Assembly (NCBI RefSeq): GCF_030068445.1 | Contig: NZ_JAQPOK010000032.1 | Coordinates: forward strand, 1-39,817 | Direction of reading: 5' to 3' | Length of the DNA: 39,817 nt | DNA from: Roseofilum halophilum BLCC-M91 | GTDB lineage: Bacteria; Cyanobacteriota; Cyanobacteriia; Cyanobacteriales; Desertifilaceae | Notes under the pieces: generated by a model | Databases searched by the model: none | What the model saw: only the letters and a program-made list of their open reading frames with translations | What the model was told of the DNA's origin: nothing | Position numbers and translations under genes: made by a program | Shown: one piece after another, positions 23,999-32,485 of the stretch | Layout of the letters: each line of letters opens with the position of its first letter | How positions within the stretch are numbered: the first letter of the stretch is position 1

Positions 23999-25021
23999 AT
24001 GGCGCTTAAAGATGAGTGGCGATCGCAAAGAGAAGAACGCCAAACCCAAACACGCGAGCGATCGGAGGAAGTCCAAACTCAGATACAGAACCTCAATGAC
24101 CAACGTCAAGCGGCAACGGCCCAACTTCAAGACCAACTGCGGCAGTTTCGGACAGAATTGGCCCAAGGCGAAGCAGATCGGCGTTTAAGGGGTCAGCAGC
24201 AACAGGAAGATCTGCAAACCTACGCCCAAGAATTACGAGAGGAGATCGAAGATTTTTTAGAAACCTCGACCACAGAACGGTTTCTGATGAGCGATGAGGT
24301 GGCAACCCATCTCCAGGAAACCATGGAGCGCCTGCAAACAGAAACCCAAAACTTTTTGAGGGTGGCTCGCCAAAGTCGTCAACAGCGCTACGGGGAACTT
24401 CAGGAAGACCTGGCCGAGTTTATCGAAGATTTGCATCTGCAAATGGACAGCTATCGTCAACAGCTAGAACAACAGCGCCAAGAGCGGATAGCCGAGATCC
24501 AGAGCCGCAAAACGGAGGTAAAAAAAACTCTCTCTAGCACTCGTCAACAACACCAAGAGAGTGCCCAAGCTCTGCAACTAGAACTCGATAGTTTTATCCA
24601 GAGTTTGCGAGACTATCGTCAGAGCCTCTATCAAGCCGTGTGGGGCGATACACCGGTGGGGGTTGCCCCACCAGCCGTTAAACCAAAACCCGCTTTCAAG
24701 TCCAAGCGCCCAAAAGCCAGCCCAAAAGCAGCCCCAGCACCTAAACCAGCAGTCGCAGTTCCCAAACCTGCCCCCAGAGCGGCAACGGCTCCACCTCCAG
24801 CCCCAGAACCGGTGACAGAAAAAGCGGATAAAAAAAATGTAAACAATCTATCCACGGAAGAAGAGCAGGTTTATAATTTCTTACGCAAGTCACCCTCATC
24901 GCGATTAACGGTCATTGAAGAAGCCCTAGGGATTAACCGCGTGCAAGCAGTAGATACTCTGAGATCGCTGATAAAAAAAGGCATGGTGACTCAGCGCGAT
25001 CGCCTGTACTCCGTACTCTAA
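23999..25021 (+). CDS. gvpC: Gas vesicle protein GvpC with C-terminal winged-helix extension
   Basis: GvpC binds the outside of the GvpA shell and strengthens it. The 340-residue product begins MALKDEWRSQREERQ, the typical cyanobacterial GvpC opening. It contains three 33-residue helical repeats at about 72-104, 105-137 and 138-170, preceded by a shorter related unit and followed by a segment ending in YQAVWG, as in other GvpC. It then departs from the usual protein. Residues about 217-275 are a Lys/Pro/Ala-rich linker, and residues 287-340 form a winged-helix-like domain (VYNFLRK...IEEALGINRV...LRSLIKKG). The same domain occurs at the end of GvpN. The basic linker and domain suggest an extra binding role. 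ATG at 23999, with a purine-rich GGAAGGGG region 8-14 bases upstream. Confidence 0.9.
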   Translation: MALKDEWRSQREERQTQTRERSEEVQTQIQNLNDQRQAATAQLQDQLRQFRTELAQGEADRRLRGQQQQEDLQTYAQELREEIEDFLETSTTERFLMSDEVATHLQETMERLQTETQNFLRVARQSRQQRYGELQEDLAEFIEDLHLQMDSYRQQLEQQRQERIAEIQSRKTEVKKTLSSTRQQHQESAQALQLELDSFIQSLRDYRQSLYQAVWGDTPVGVAPPAVKPKPAFKSKRPKASPKAAPAPKPAVAVPKPAPRAATAPPPAPEPVTEKADKKNVNNLSTEEEQVYNFLRKSPSSRLTVIEEALGINRVQAVDTLRSLIKKGMVTQRDRLYSVL

Positions 25022-25032
25022 CTTGACTCCCC

Positions 25033-26142
25033 ATGCCCACCTTACTCAACGCCCGTTCTAGGGGCTTTGTCAATACGCCCACCATCGAGCGACTGACGAA
25101 CCGCGCCCTGCGCTATCTTCAGTCCGGGTTTTCCGTGCATTTGCGCGGCCCCGCAGGAACCGGAAAAACCACCCTCGCCTTACATTTAGCCGATTTACTC
25201 AGTCGTCCCATTATGCTCATTTTTGGCGACGATGAACTGAAAACCTCAGATTTAATCGGCAACCAATCTGGGTATACCCGCAAAAAAGTCGTCGATAACT
25301 ATATCCACAGCGTGATTAAACTCGAAGACGAGCTGCGGAAAAACTGGGTAGACTCCCGACTGACTCTAGCAGCCAAAGAAGGATTTACCCTGGTTTACGA
25401 TGAGTTTAACCGCTCTCGTCCAGAGGTCAATAATGTGCTGTTATCGACCTTAGAAGAAAAATTGCTCGTTCTTCCCCCCAATAATAGCCGCACCGAATAT
25501 ATCCGGGTTCATGCCCAATTTCGGGCCATATTTACCAGTAACCCCGAAGAATACTGTGGGGTTCATGCCACCCAGGACGCGCTGTTAGACCGGCTGGTAA
25601 CCTTAAATATGCCCGACCCAGAAGCGGAAACCCAGACGGCTATTTTAGTGGAAAAAATCGGCATTACCCCGGAAGAGGCGCAAACCATCGTCGATATTGT
25701 GATGGCGTTTCAGCAGAAAACGGGAAACCAGAAAACGATTGGTTTGCGATCGGGACTGATGATCGCTAAAATTTGTCACGAACATGAAATTGCGATCGCC
25801 ATCAACCAAGAAGCCTTCCAGGAAGTCTGCGAAGATATCCTGCTCTCGCGTACCGACTTAGACCTTAGTAAAGCCAACCGGGTAATCCAAACCCTATTTG
25901 ATCCTCAGAGTCTCAATGCTCAGAGCGCTCTACCCCCTCCAACTCCTGCGGTATCTGCACCCGAACCGCCTCAACCCGCGCAAAAAGTATATAGCTTCTT
26001 ACACCAAAGTCAAGGGGCAAAACTCTCGGATATCGAAAGTGCAGTCGGATTAAATCGGGTAGAAACGGTAAATATTTTGCGCCATTTAATGGAACAAGGC
26101 AAAATTCGGCTCAATGAAGAGCGCAAATATATCGCCCAGTAA
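25033..26142 (+). CDS. gvpN: Gas vesicle AAA+ ATPase GvpN, with C-terminal winged-helix extension
   Basis: GvpN is a MoxR-like AAA+ ATPase needed for vesicle growth beyond small bicones. The 369-residue product has Walker A GPAGTGKT at 39-46, Walker [12 protein letters not shown] at about 121-131 with D123 and E124, sensor IFTSNPEEY at about 166-174, and the arginine-containing second half. Up to about residue 290 it matches a normal GvpN. A Pro/Ala-rich linker then leads to a C-terminal domain (about 318-369) clearly related to the end of GvpC: 18 of 38 aligned core residues are identical by hand alignment. It starts 11 bp after gvpC, so the two are translated from one transcript. Confidence 0.95.
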   Translation: MPTLLNARSRGFVNTPTIERLTNRALRYLQSGFSVHLRGPAGTGKTTLALHLADLLSRPIMLIFGDDELKTSDLIGNQSGYTRKKVVDNYIHSVIKLEDELRKNWVDSRLTLAAKEGFTLVYDEFNRSRPEVNNVLLSTLEEKLLVLPPNNSRTEYIRVHAQFRAIFTSNPEEYCGVHATQDALLDRLVTLNMPDPEAETQTAILVEKIGITPEEAQTIVDIVMAFQQKTGNQKTIGLRSGLMIAKICHEHEIAIAINQEAFQEVCEDILLSRTDLDLSKANRVIQTLFDPQSLNAQSALPPPTPAVSAPEPPQPAQKVYSFLHQSQGAKLSDIESAVGLNRVETVNILRHLMEQGKIRLNEERKYIAQ

Positions 26143-26186
26143 TTCATGGGGCGATCGTTAAGATAAAATTCAACATTAAATCCGAT

Positions 26187-26218
26187 CTCCGCGTCCCCGC
26201 GTCCCCGTGTCTCCGTGT
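26187..26218. repeat. Octanucleotide repeat CYCCGYGT x4
   Basis: Four units (CTCCGCGT, CCCCGCGT, CCCCGTGT, CTCCGTGT) follow each other in the gvpN-gvpJ gap, then a broken fifth. The C/T-rich array sits just upstream of the gvpJ start. It looks like a slippage-prone repeat. Confidence 0.75.
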
Positions 26219-26248
26219 CTTCCCTGCGTCCACCTATCCCCCATTCCC

Positions 26249-26584
26249 GTGCCTGCTAACTCCCGTCCCCTAACCTCAAGCCAAAGTTCCACCCTCGCTG
26301 ATGTCCTCGAAAGAGTGCTAGATAAGGGGGTTGTCATTGCTGGTGATATCTCCGTTTCCGTCGGTTCAACGGAACTGCTCAACATTCGCATTCGCCTCTT
26401 AATTTCCTCCGTTGATAAAGCCAAGGAAATTGGCATTAACTGGTGGGAGAGCGACCCCTATCTGAGCAGTCAGCATAAACAACTACAAGAAACCAATCAA
26501 CAGTTACTAGAGCGCATTGAACAACTCGAAACCCAACTCAAAGCCTTAAAATCTTCTGAAACTGAACCCGAAAGTCCGACATGA
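26249..26584 (+). CDS. gvpJ: Gas vesicle minor protein GvpJ
   Basis: A GvpA-family minor shell or initiation protein, proposed to act in vesicle nucleation. I place the start at the GTG at 26249, giving 111 residues (MPANSRPLTSSQSSTLADVLERVLDKG). The frame opens at a GTG at 26207, inside the octamer repeat, which is unlikely to be used. Residues about 14-70 are GvpA-like: LADVLERVLDKGVVIAGDISVSVGSTELLNIRIRLLISSVDKAKEIGINWWESDPYL, the last part being the GvpJ signature. A coiled-coil tail of about 35 residues (Gln/Leu/Glu-rich) follows. It lacks the long repeat tail known in some other cyanobacterial GvpJ. The 106-bp gap after gvpN contains the repeat array. Confidence 0.93.
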   Translation: MPANSRPLTSSQSSTLADVLERVLDKGVVIAGDISVSVGSTELLNIRIRLLISSVDKAKEIGINWWESDPYLSSQHKQLQETNQQLLERIEQLETQLKALKSSETEPESPT

Positions 26585-26599
26585 ACCTGTCCGCGACAG

Positions 26600-26620
26600 C
26601 AGCCCAAAGCGCTATAATGG
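26600..26620 (+). promoter_or_regulatory. Candidate -10 element for der
   Basis: A consensus TATAAT at 26613-26618 lies 54 bp before the der start. No convincing -35 box is present. It would let the essential der gene be expressed independently of the gas-vesicle operon. Confidence 0.4.
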
Positions 26621-26671
26621 ACTGCTTGGCTTAAATTTCTAAACCTATTTCTCAACCCTAAAAACTGTGCT

Positions 26672-28033
26672 ATGAAACTGCCTATCGTCGCCATTATTGG
26701 CCGTCCCAATGTCGGTAAATCTACTCTAGTCAATCGGTTAGCTAAAAGACAAGAATCGATTGTTTTCGATCAACCGGGAATTACCCGCGATCGCACCTAT
26801 CGTCACTGCTATTGGGGCGATCGCGACTTTCAAGTGGTCGATACCGGGGGATTACTCTTCCACGATGATACCGAATTTTTGCCCCTGATTCGGGAACAAG
26901 CCCTGTTAGCCTTAAGGGAATCAAGCGCCGCCATTTTCCTCGTCGATGGTCAAACTGGCCCCACCCCTGGAGATCTGGAAATTGCCCAATGGTTGCATCA
27001 ACAATCAATTCCCGTGGTTTTAGCCGTGAATAAATGCGAATCTCCAGACCAAGGACTGATTCAAGCAGCCCAATTTTGGGAATTAGGTTTAGGCGAACCC
27101 TATGCCATTTCTTCTATTCACGGTAGTGGAACCGGGGATCTCCTCGATGCGCTCATCCCCCACTTACCCGTCGTTGAAGACTCGGAAGAATCCACAGAAA
27201 CCAAAATCGCCATTGTCGGCCGTCCCAATGTGGGCAAATCCAGTTTACTCAATGCCTTTCTAGGGGAAAACCGGGCGATCGTTAGTCCCATATCTGGAAC
27301 CACTAGAGATGCCATTGATACCGTAGTTGAACATGAGGGCAAAACCTACCGGTTGGTTGATACCGCAGGCATTCGCAGGAAGAAAAACGTGGAATATGGG
27401 CCGGAATTTTTCGGCATTAATCGGGCTTTTAAGGCTATTCGGCGATCGGATGTGGTATTGCTGGTGATTGATGCCCTCGATGGGGTAACCGAACAAGACC
27501 AAAAACTGGCCGATCGCATTGCCGAAGAGGGTCGCGCTTGTGTGATTGTGGTGAATAAATGGGATCGGGTAGAAAAAGACACTTATACCATTTTGCACTA
27601 CGAACAACAGGTGCGCGATCGCCTCTACTTCATCGACTGGTCAGAAATGATCTTCGTTAGCGCTCTCACCGGTCAACGGGTTCCCAAAATTCTCAAGTTA
27701 GTCGATAACGCCGTCAGCGAACATCAGCGTCGCGTCTCCACTGCGATCGTCAATGAAGTCTTGCAAGAAGCCATCAGTTGGCACACTCCCCCCACCAACC
27801 GCCAAGGGAAACAGGGCAAAATTTACTATGGCACGCAAGTGAGTATCCAACCGCCCAGTTTTAGTATTTTTGTCAACGATCCCAAACGGTTAGGAGAAAA
27901 CTACCGCCGCTATATTGAGAAACAAATCCGCCAACAACTCGGATTTACCGGTACACCCATTCGCCTCTTTTGGCGAGGCAAAAAAGCCCGCGAGTTGGAA
28001 GCCACCGGAGCCAATCGAGCCATCCGAGTTTAA
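26672..28033 (+). CDS. der: Ribosome-associated GTPase Der (EngA)
   Basis: Der is an essential tandem-GTPase required for 50S ribosomal subunit assembly. The 453-residue product has two G domains and a C-terminal KH-like domain. Domain 1: P-loop GRPNVGKS at 10-17, DTGG at 57-60, NKCE at 120-123. Domain 2: GRPNVGKS at 183-190, DTAG at 230-233, NKWD at 295-298. The KH part covers about 360-440. The first NKxD motif is NKCE, a mild departure from the usual Asp. The ATG at 26672 is clear, and the gene lies 87 bp after gvpJ, so its placement beside the gas-vesicle genes is probably a matter of location rather than function. Confidence 0.97.
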   Translation: MKLPIVAIIGRPNVGKSTLVNRLAKRQESIVFDQPGITRDRTYRHCYWGDRDFQVVDTGGLLFHDDTEFLPLIREQALLALRESSAAIFLVDGQTGPTPGDLEIAQWLHQQSIPVVLAVNKCESPDQGLIQAAQFWELGLGEPYAISSIHGSGTGDLLDALIPHLPVVEDSEESTETKIAIVGRPNVGKSSLLNAFLGENRAIVSPISGTTRDAIDTVVEHEGKTYRLVDTAGIRRKKNVEYGPEFFGINRAFKAIRRSDVVLLVIDALDGVTEQDQKLADRIAEEGRACVIVVNKWDRVEKDTYTILHYEQQVRDRLYFIDWSEMIFVSALTGQRVPKILKLVDNAVSEHQRRVSTAIVNEVLQEAISWHTPPTNRQGKQGKIYYGTQVSIQPPSFSIFVNDPKRLGENYRRYIEKQIRQQLGFTGTPIRLFWRGKKARELEATGANRAIRV

Positions 28034-28089
28034 ATGTCCTCTCCCTCTACCAGGGAGTTTTCTAGGGTAAATCGGACTGGATATCATTT

Positions 28090-30825
28090 ATGGATTTAAT
28101 TTTGTGCCATACCACCGCAGACTTTGATGCATTAGGGGCAGCAGTGGGGTTAACACGCTTAAAACCCGGCACTCAGGTGGTGCTGACTGGGGGATGTCAT
28201 CCCACGGTGCGGGAGTTTTTGGCCTTTTATCGGGATGAGTATGCTTTAATTGAGCGTCGGTCAGTGAACGTTGAACAAATCCGCAGTTTAATCGTAGTCG
28301 ATACCCAACAGCGCGATCGCCTCGGTCTAGCTGCCAGTTGGTTTGATATTCCCCATCTCGAACAAGTGGAACTCTACGACCATCACCTCGACATCGAAAC
28401 CGATCTTCCCCTGACGCACTCGATGATTGAACCGGTTGGTGCAACCACCACCCTGATTGTCGAACGACTGCAACAGCTCGACCTTCTAGAACTCACCCCC
28501 GCAGAAGCAACCGTAATGGCCTTGGGAATTCATGTGGACACTGGTTCCCTGACCTACGATGCGAGTACCCCCAGAGATGCCCTCGCCCTCGCCTGGTTAA
28601 TGACCCAAGGAGCCAGTTTATCCGTGATTGGGGAGTATGTGGAACCGGGATTATCCCCCCAACTCCAGGACTTACTCACCCTCGCTCTAGAAGAACTGCA
28701 CACTACAACCTGTGAAGGATATCAATTATCCTGGACTCTCCTACCCACCCCTGACTTTATTCCTGGATTATCCAGTGTTGCTACCCGATTAATCGGATTA
28801 ATCCATAGTGATGCTTTATTATTTGGCACGTGGTATGAAATCGGGCAAGAAAAGCGGTTAACCGTCATTGGTCGTTCTCGTCAGCGTTGCCGCTCTTCCT
28901 CCCATCCTCCTCTTAATCTGCATACCCTGTTTGCCCCCCTGGGAGGAGGGGGTCATGCACAAGCAGCCTCCCTAACGCTGCGAGGGACAGAGATTGAAGA
29001 TACTTTTGCCGATCTGGTTCAAAACCTAAAAAACCAAGTCCCCAATGCACCCACTGCACGGGAGTTGATGTCTTCCCCGGTGCGAACGATCTTGCCGGAA
29101 ACCACGATCGCCCAAGCCCAACGTATTCTGTTACGCTATGGCCACTCTGGGTTATCTGTGGTCGATGCCGACGGGACGTTAGTGGGGATCATTTCCCGTC
29201 GCGACCTGGATATTGCCCTCCATCACGGCTTTTCCCACGCTCCTGTAAAAGGGTACATGACTCCCCATCTGAAAACTATCACCCCAAAGACCCAACTGCC
29301 GGAAATTGAGGCATTGATGGTTACTTATGATATTGGTCGTTTGCCCGTATTAGAGGAGGGTAACTTAGTGGGCATTGTCACCCGTAGCGATGTTTTGCGC
29401 CAATTTCATCTTCAGGAAACCGGGCAGCAAGTGGGGTCAAAAATGCGCCTGAATCGGTTGCAGTCCTGCTATTTGCCGGAAACGATGAAGCAAATAGTAC
29501 AGGAGAGCCTAAGCGCACCCTTGCAGGAAGTGCTGCGACAAGCGGCGATCGCCGCCGAGCAAAGGGGATGGCACTTATACTTAGTGGGCGGAGGCGTGCG
29601 CGATTTATTACTGGCCGATGCAGATACCATCATCGATCTCCAGGATGTAGATTTAGTTGTCGATGGCTATCATCGTGCCGCTCAACCGGGGGCTGGAGTC
29701 GAGTTAGCCAAAGTCTTACAGCAAAAATATCCGGGCGCTCGCTTGCAAATTCACGGGCAATTCCAAACGGCAGCGCTGCTCTGGCACAAACACCCAGAAT
29801 TAGGCAACCTTTGGATTGATATTGCTACAGCTCGCACGGAATTTTACCCCTATCCGGCTGCTAACCCGGAAGTAGAAGCCAGCTCTATTCGCCAAGATTT
29901 ATACCGCCGAGACTTTACGATTAATGCCTTAGCCTTGCGGCTTACTCCTCCTCGTATGGGTGAAGTCTTGGATTTTTTCGGTGGTATTTTAGACTTGGAA
30001 GCGAAGTTGATCCGGGTGTTACATGCCAATAGCTTTATCGAAGATCCCACCCGCATTTATCGCGCTGTGCGGTTTGCGGTGCGCTTAGGGTTCCGCTTAG
30101 AAGGACAAACCGAAGGCTACATTCGCTATGCGATCGCCAGTGGGGTGTACGATCTCTCTGTGGCTGAAAATAACCGAGCGCCCGCCCTGCAAACCCGACT
30201 GAAAAACGAGTTAAACTATATTTTAGAAGCACCCTATTGGCAAAGAGCCATTCAACTGCTCGGAAATCTAGATGCACTTAAATGTATCCACTCGAGTTTA
30301 GAACTGACTCCAGACTTATGGAAACAACTGAGTTTAGTTGACCGATGTTTACGCCGGTTTAACCCCCCTGGACTCTGCCCCCCTTGGCAACTGTTGCTAG
30401 AAGTTATGATTGCCTATCTTGCGCCCGAATACCGCTATCCAGTGGCTTCCGGGTTTCAATTGCCAGCCGAAAGTATGGAACGATTAAAAAATTTAGAAGC
30501 CGCCAAAATCGATCTTTTTTGCCGCCTCCCCACCTGTGAATCACCGAGCAGTATTGTTAACGCTCTCAACCCTCATCGCTTTTCTACTTTAATTTTAGTC
30601 ATGGTACAAAGTCCCAGACCTTTACGGCGAAAGATCTGGTTATATTTGTGGAAGCTGGCACAAGTGAAACCAATTTTGAACGGCAATGACTTAAAAAAAT
30701 TGGGCTATAAACCTGGTCGTCAATTCAAAGTGATGTTGGATAAACTCCTGGAGATGACATTAGATGGAGAACTGCCAAACCGCGCCAGTGCCCAAGCATT
30801 CTTACAGGAGAATTTTCCCTCTTGA
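28090..30825 (+). CDS. DHH-CBS-tRNA nucleotidyltransferase fusion
   Basis: A 911-residue protein combining four modules. An N-terminal DHH phosphoesterase-like domain comes first (about 1-150; DFDA at 11-14, DHH at 97-99). Next come DHHA1 (about 230-310, GGGGHAQAA), then two CBS domains (about 325-376 and 388-440) that may bind adenosine nucleotides. The last is a class II CCA/poly(A) polymerase head (about 490-640: LVGGGVRDLLL, DVDLVVD with Asp519 and Asp521, RRDFTINAL), with its C-terminal body. This architecture is that of the A-adding tRNA nucleotidyltransferases known in cyanobacteria, which complete the 3' CCA end after a separate CC-adding enzyme. A CC-adding partner is not in this window. 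The ATG at 28090 lies 56 bp after der. Confidence 0.92.
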   Translation: MDLILCHTTADFDALGAAVGLTRLKPGTQVVLTGGCHPTVREFLAFYRDEYALIERRSVNVEQIRSLIVVDTQQRDRLGLAASWFDIPHLEQVELYDHHLDIETDLPLTHSMIEPVGATTTLIVERLQQLDLLELTPAEATVMALGIHVDTGSLTYDASTPRDALALAWLMTQGASLSVIGEYVEPGLSPQLQDLLTLALEELHTTTCEGYQLSWTLLPTPDFIPGLSSVATRLIGLIHSDALLFGTWYEIGQEKRLTVIGRSRQRCRSSSHPPLNLHTLFAPLGGGGHAQAASLTLRGTEIEDTFADLVQNLKNQVPNAPTARELMSSPVRTILPETTIAQAQRILLRYGHSGLSVVDADGTLVGIISRRDLDIALHHGFSHAPVKGYMTPHLKTITPKTQLPEIEALMVTYDIGRLPVLEEGNLVGIVTRSDVLRQFHLQETGQQVGSKMRLNRLQSCYLPETMKQIVQESLSAPLQEVLRQAAIAAEQRGWHLYLVGGGVRDLLLADADTIIDLQDVDLVVDGYHRAAQPGAGVELAKVLQQKYPGARLQIHGQFQTAALLWHKHPELGNLWIDIATARTEFYPYPAANPEVEASSIRQDLYRRDFTINALALRLTPPRMGEVLDFFGGILDLEAKLIRVLHANSFIEDPTRIYRAVRFAVRLGFRLEGQTEGYIRYAIASGVYDLSVAENNRAPALQTRLKNELNYILEAPYWQRAIQLLGNLDALKCIHSSLELTPDLWKQLSLVDRCLRRFNPPGLCPPWQLLLEVMIAYLAPEYRYPVASGFQLPAESMERLKNLEAAKIDLFCRLPTCESPSSIVNALNPHRFSTLILVMVQSPRPLRRKIWLYLWKLAQVKPILNGNDLKKLGYKPGRQFKVMLDKLLEMTLDGELPNRASAQAFLQENFPS

Positions 30826-31010
30826 CAGGATATCAAATCTGGTTCATGGGTTAAGAATCTCCCCCAGTCAACTAGCAATAGAGGGATAGGGGTTTAGATT
30901 ATCCAGCTTGCCGAGAGTTCGGGTTGATTACCAGCGATCGCCGCTTTTCGGTTACAGTGATATGTAATTTCAACAAATCGCACTAACGTAGGTGAGCAAT
31001 TCAATCACGG

Positions 31011-31361
31011 ATGGACAAGGATTTAGACCCTAGTGTACAACCCTGGGAACAGGAACTGAGCGCCACCCTAGAGCGGATAAAAACCTTAGCCGCTCTACAT
31101 CAAGAGGATTCAGTGACCTTACTGGCCATTCTACGCCGTCTCGAACAGATGCATCATCACATTCGAGAAACTTGGTTTCAAGAGTCTCTTCCCGATAACC
31201 GTCAAACCTTGTATGCCCTTCTGCGGGATATGGAAACGGAAGGAGGATGGCCCTATATTAGTCGAATGCAATTACAGACCCTTCTCAAAGTTTGGTTTCA
31301 AGCCGAGGTGAACCGTAATTTACCAGAGTCCTTAGAGTCTGAGCCTCTTGATGAGCCATAA
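31011..31361 (+). CDS. Small helical protein, unknown
   Basis: I do not recognise this family. The 116-residue product has no signal peptide, membrane helix or cysteine and is predicted mostly helical. Residues about 10-60 form an amphipathic stretch with LERIKTLAAL and LLAILRRLEQMHHHIRE, and a second block is GWPYISRMQLQTLLKVWFQAEV. The tail is acidic (ESLESEPLDEP). The conserved Trp residues in the second block may mark a small interaction domain. It starts at an ATG 185 bp after the tRNA nucleotidyltransferase gene, and its stop is eight bases before the next gene's ATG, so it is likely co-transcribed with the cupin gene. Function cannot be inferred. Confidence 0.7.
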   Translation: MDKDLDPSVQPWEQELSATLERIKTLAALHQEDSVTLLAILRRLEQMHHHIRETWFQESLPDNRQTLYALLRDMETEGGWPYISRMQLQTLLKVWFQAEVNRNLPESLESEPLDEP

Positions 31362-31369
31362 CATTGCTA

Positions 31370-31729
31370 ATGAAAATCACTCACTTAAATGACTTACCCC
31401 AAGAAGGCGTTTCTCACAATCGGAATATCCGTAAGCAAGTGATGTTACGCATGGGAGAGTTACCCCATTTAACCAATTTTTCCCAAGCTAGATTTCCTCC
31501 TGGAGCAGTAGCCAATGGTCATGCTCATCAAGATATGTGTGAGGTGTTTTTTATTGAATCAGGTACAGGAAGAATTACAGTCAATAACCAGGAGTATGCC
31601 CTATCTCCAGGCACTTGTATCGCCATTGATGTGGGTGAAGTGCATGAACTGTGCAATACGGGGTCAACAGAATTAGTGGTGACCTATTTTGGCTTACGAG
31701 TGCCCTCAGAAGTCATCCGTCAGGAATAG
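31370..31729 (+). CDS. Small cupin-domain protein
   Basis: A 119-residue Cupin_2 protein with a full set of likely metal ligands: His51, His53 and Glu58 in GHAHQDMCEVFFIESGTG, and His92 in DVGEVHELCN. This suggests a bound Mn, Fe or Zn ion, and a role as a small enzyme or binding protein. The barrel follows the usual cupin order. The frame opens at a TTG two codons before the ATG at 31370; I use the ATG, which lies eight bases after the stop of the unknown gene at 31011. The two genes are probably translated together. It is unrelated in detail to the cupin at 22142. Confidence 0.82.
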   Translation: MKITHLNDLPQEGVSHNRNIRKQVMLRMGELPHLTNFSQARFPPGAVANGHAHQDMCEVFFIESGTGRITVNNQEYALSPGTCIAIDVGEVHELCNTGSTELVVTYFGLRVPSEVIRQE

Positions 31730-31904
31730 ACTCAGAAGGAAATCATACAATTATACAGTTGATGGCAGAAATCGATCGCCCCATTCCGGGATGCCCGATT
31801 GAGTGAGAGTAAGCAAAGATAACCTGAGACGACAAGCAAGAGGGGCAACTTCTTTGCGGTAACTCTTGCCTATGTGACTCTAGCCATTTAAGTCTTGAGA
31901 TATA

Positions 31905-31941
31905 TTTTGTATATTGTCCAATCCATGTAACCAACAGGAGA
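31905..31941 (+). promoter_or_regulatory. Promoter-like -10 and ribosome site upstream of the secreted protein
   Basis: TATATT at 31910-31915 is a possible -10 box. AGGAG at 31936-31940 lies nine bases before the ATG at 31950 but only three before an ATG at 31944, and so decides the start. No convincing -35 box is visible. Confidence 0.4.
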
Positions 31942-31949
31942 GTATGTCA

Positions 31950-32429
31950 ATGAAATCCTTCCTTACCCTGTCTGCTGTACTACTGAGCTTAGTGAGCTTG
32001 CCCAAAGTGGCTCTGGGGCACGCGGTAGAAACCGATTTTCAGAGTATGTCCGATCGCCTGGAAATCCAATCTATGTTCAGTACCGGTGAAGCCTTTGAAG
32101 GTGCGCCTGTGGTCGTTTATGCCCCGAATGACCCCACCACACCCTGGTTAGAAACCACAACCGATGCTAACGGTCAATTTGTCTTTCAACCCGATCCCTC
32201 GATTCCGGGTGAGTGGTCTGTAGAAATTGGAGAAGGTGGCCATTGGGATAATATTATCGTTCCCGTTAACGACCAAGGGATTGAATCTCAGAACATCAGC
32301 TATCTAGAGGGACATCCTTACCATACTCATAACCGTATGGCGAATCGCTATATCCTCGCTGGTGTGGCTGGAGTGACGATCGTTGGGGGTGTCGGTGGCA
32401 CTTTCTTACGTCGCAAGTTCAAAGGCTAA
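31950..32429 (+). CDS. Secreted, tail-anchored protein with metal-uptake-like traits
   Basis: A 159-residue exported protein. Residues 1-23 are a signal peptide (MKSFLTLSAVLLSLVSLPKVALG), and cleavage would leave His24 as the N-terminal residue. A beta-rich body follows, with a carboxypeptidase-regulatory-like/DUF4198-like texture (APVVVYAPNDPTTPWLETTTDANGQFVFQPD). A histidine-rich stretch HPYHTHNRM comes next, then one C-terminal membrane helix (about 137-152) and a basic end. Proteins of this kind accompany Ni/Co transporters (NikK/NikL-like). That reading is inference; no transporter gene is adjacent. The start is the ATG at 31950, chosen by spacing to AGGAG. It is convergent with nupC, with a hairpin between. 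Confidence 0.72.
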   Translation: MKSFLTLSAVLLSLVSLPKVALGHAVETDFQSMSDRLEIQSMFSTGEAFEGAPVVVYAPNDPTTPWLETTTDANGQFVFQPDPSIPGEWSVEIGEGGHWDNIIVPVNDQGIESQNISYLEGHPYHTHNRMANRYILAGVAGVTIVGGVGGTFLRRKFKG

Positions 32430-32435
32430 TTGGCT

Positions 32436-32480
32436 GCGATCGCATATAGCGCTACCGCAGGTAGCACTGTATGCGATCGC
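32436..32480. terminator. HIP1-ended hairpin between convergent genes
   Basis: Arms of 21 bases (32436-32456 and 32460-32480) each carry GCGATCGC at the outer end and pair around a 3-base loop with two G-U (or C/A) positions. It lies between two converging stop codons and may act as a bidirectional terminator; no T tract is evident. Confidence 0.65.
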
Positions 32481-32485
32481 CACAA

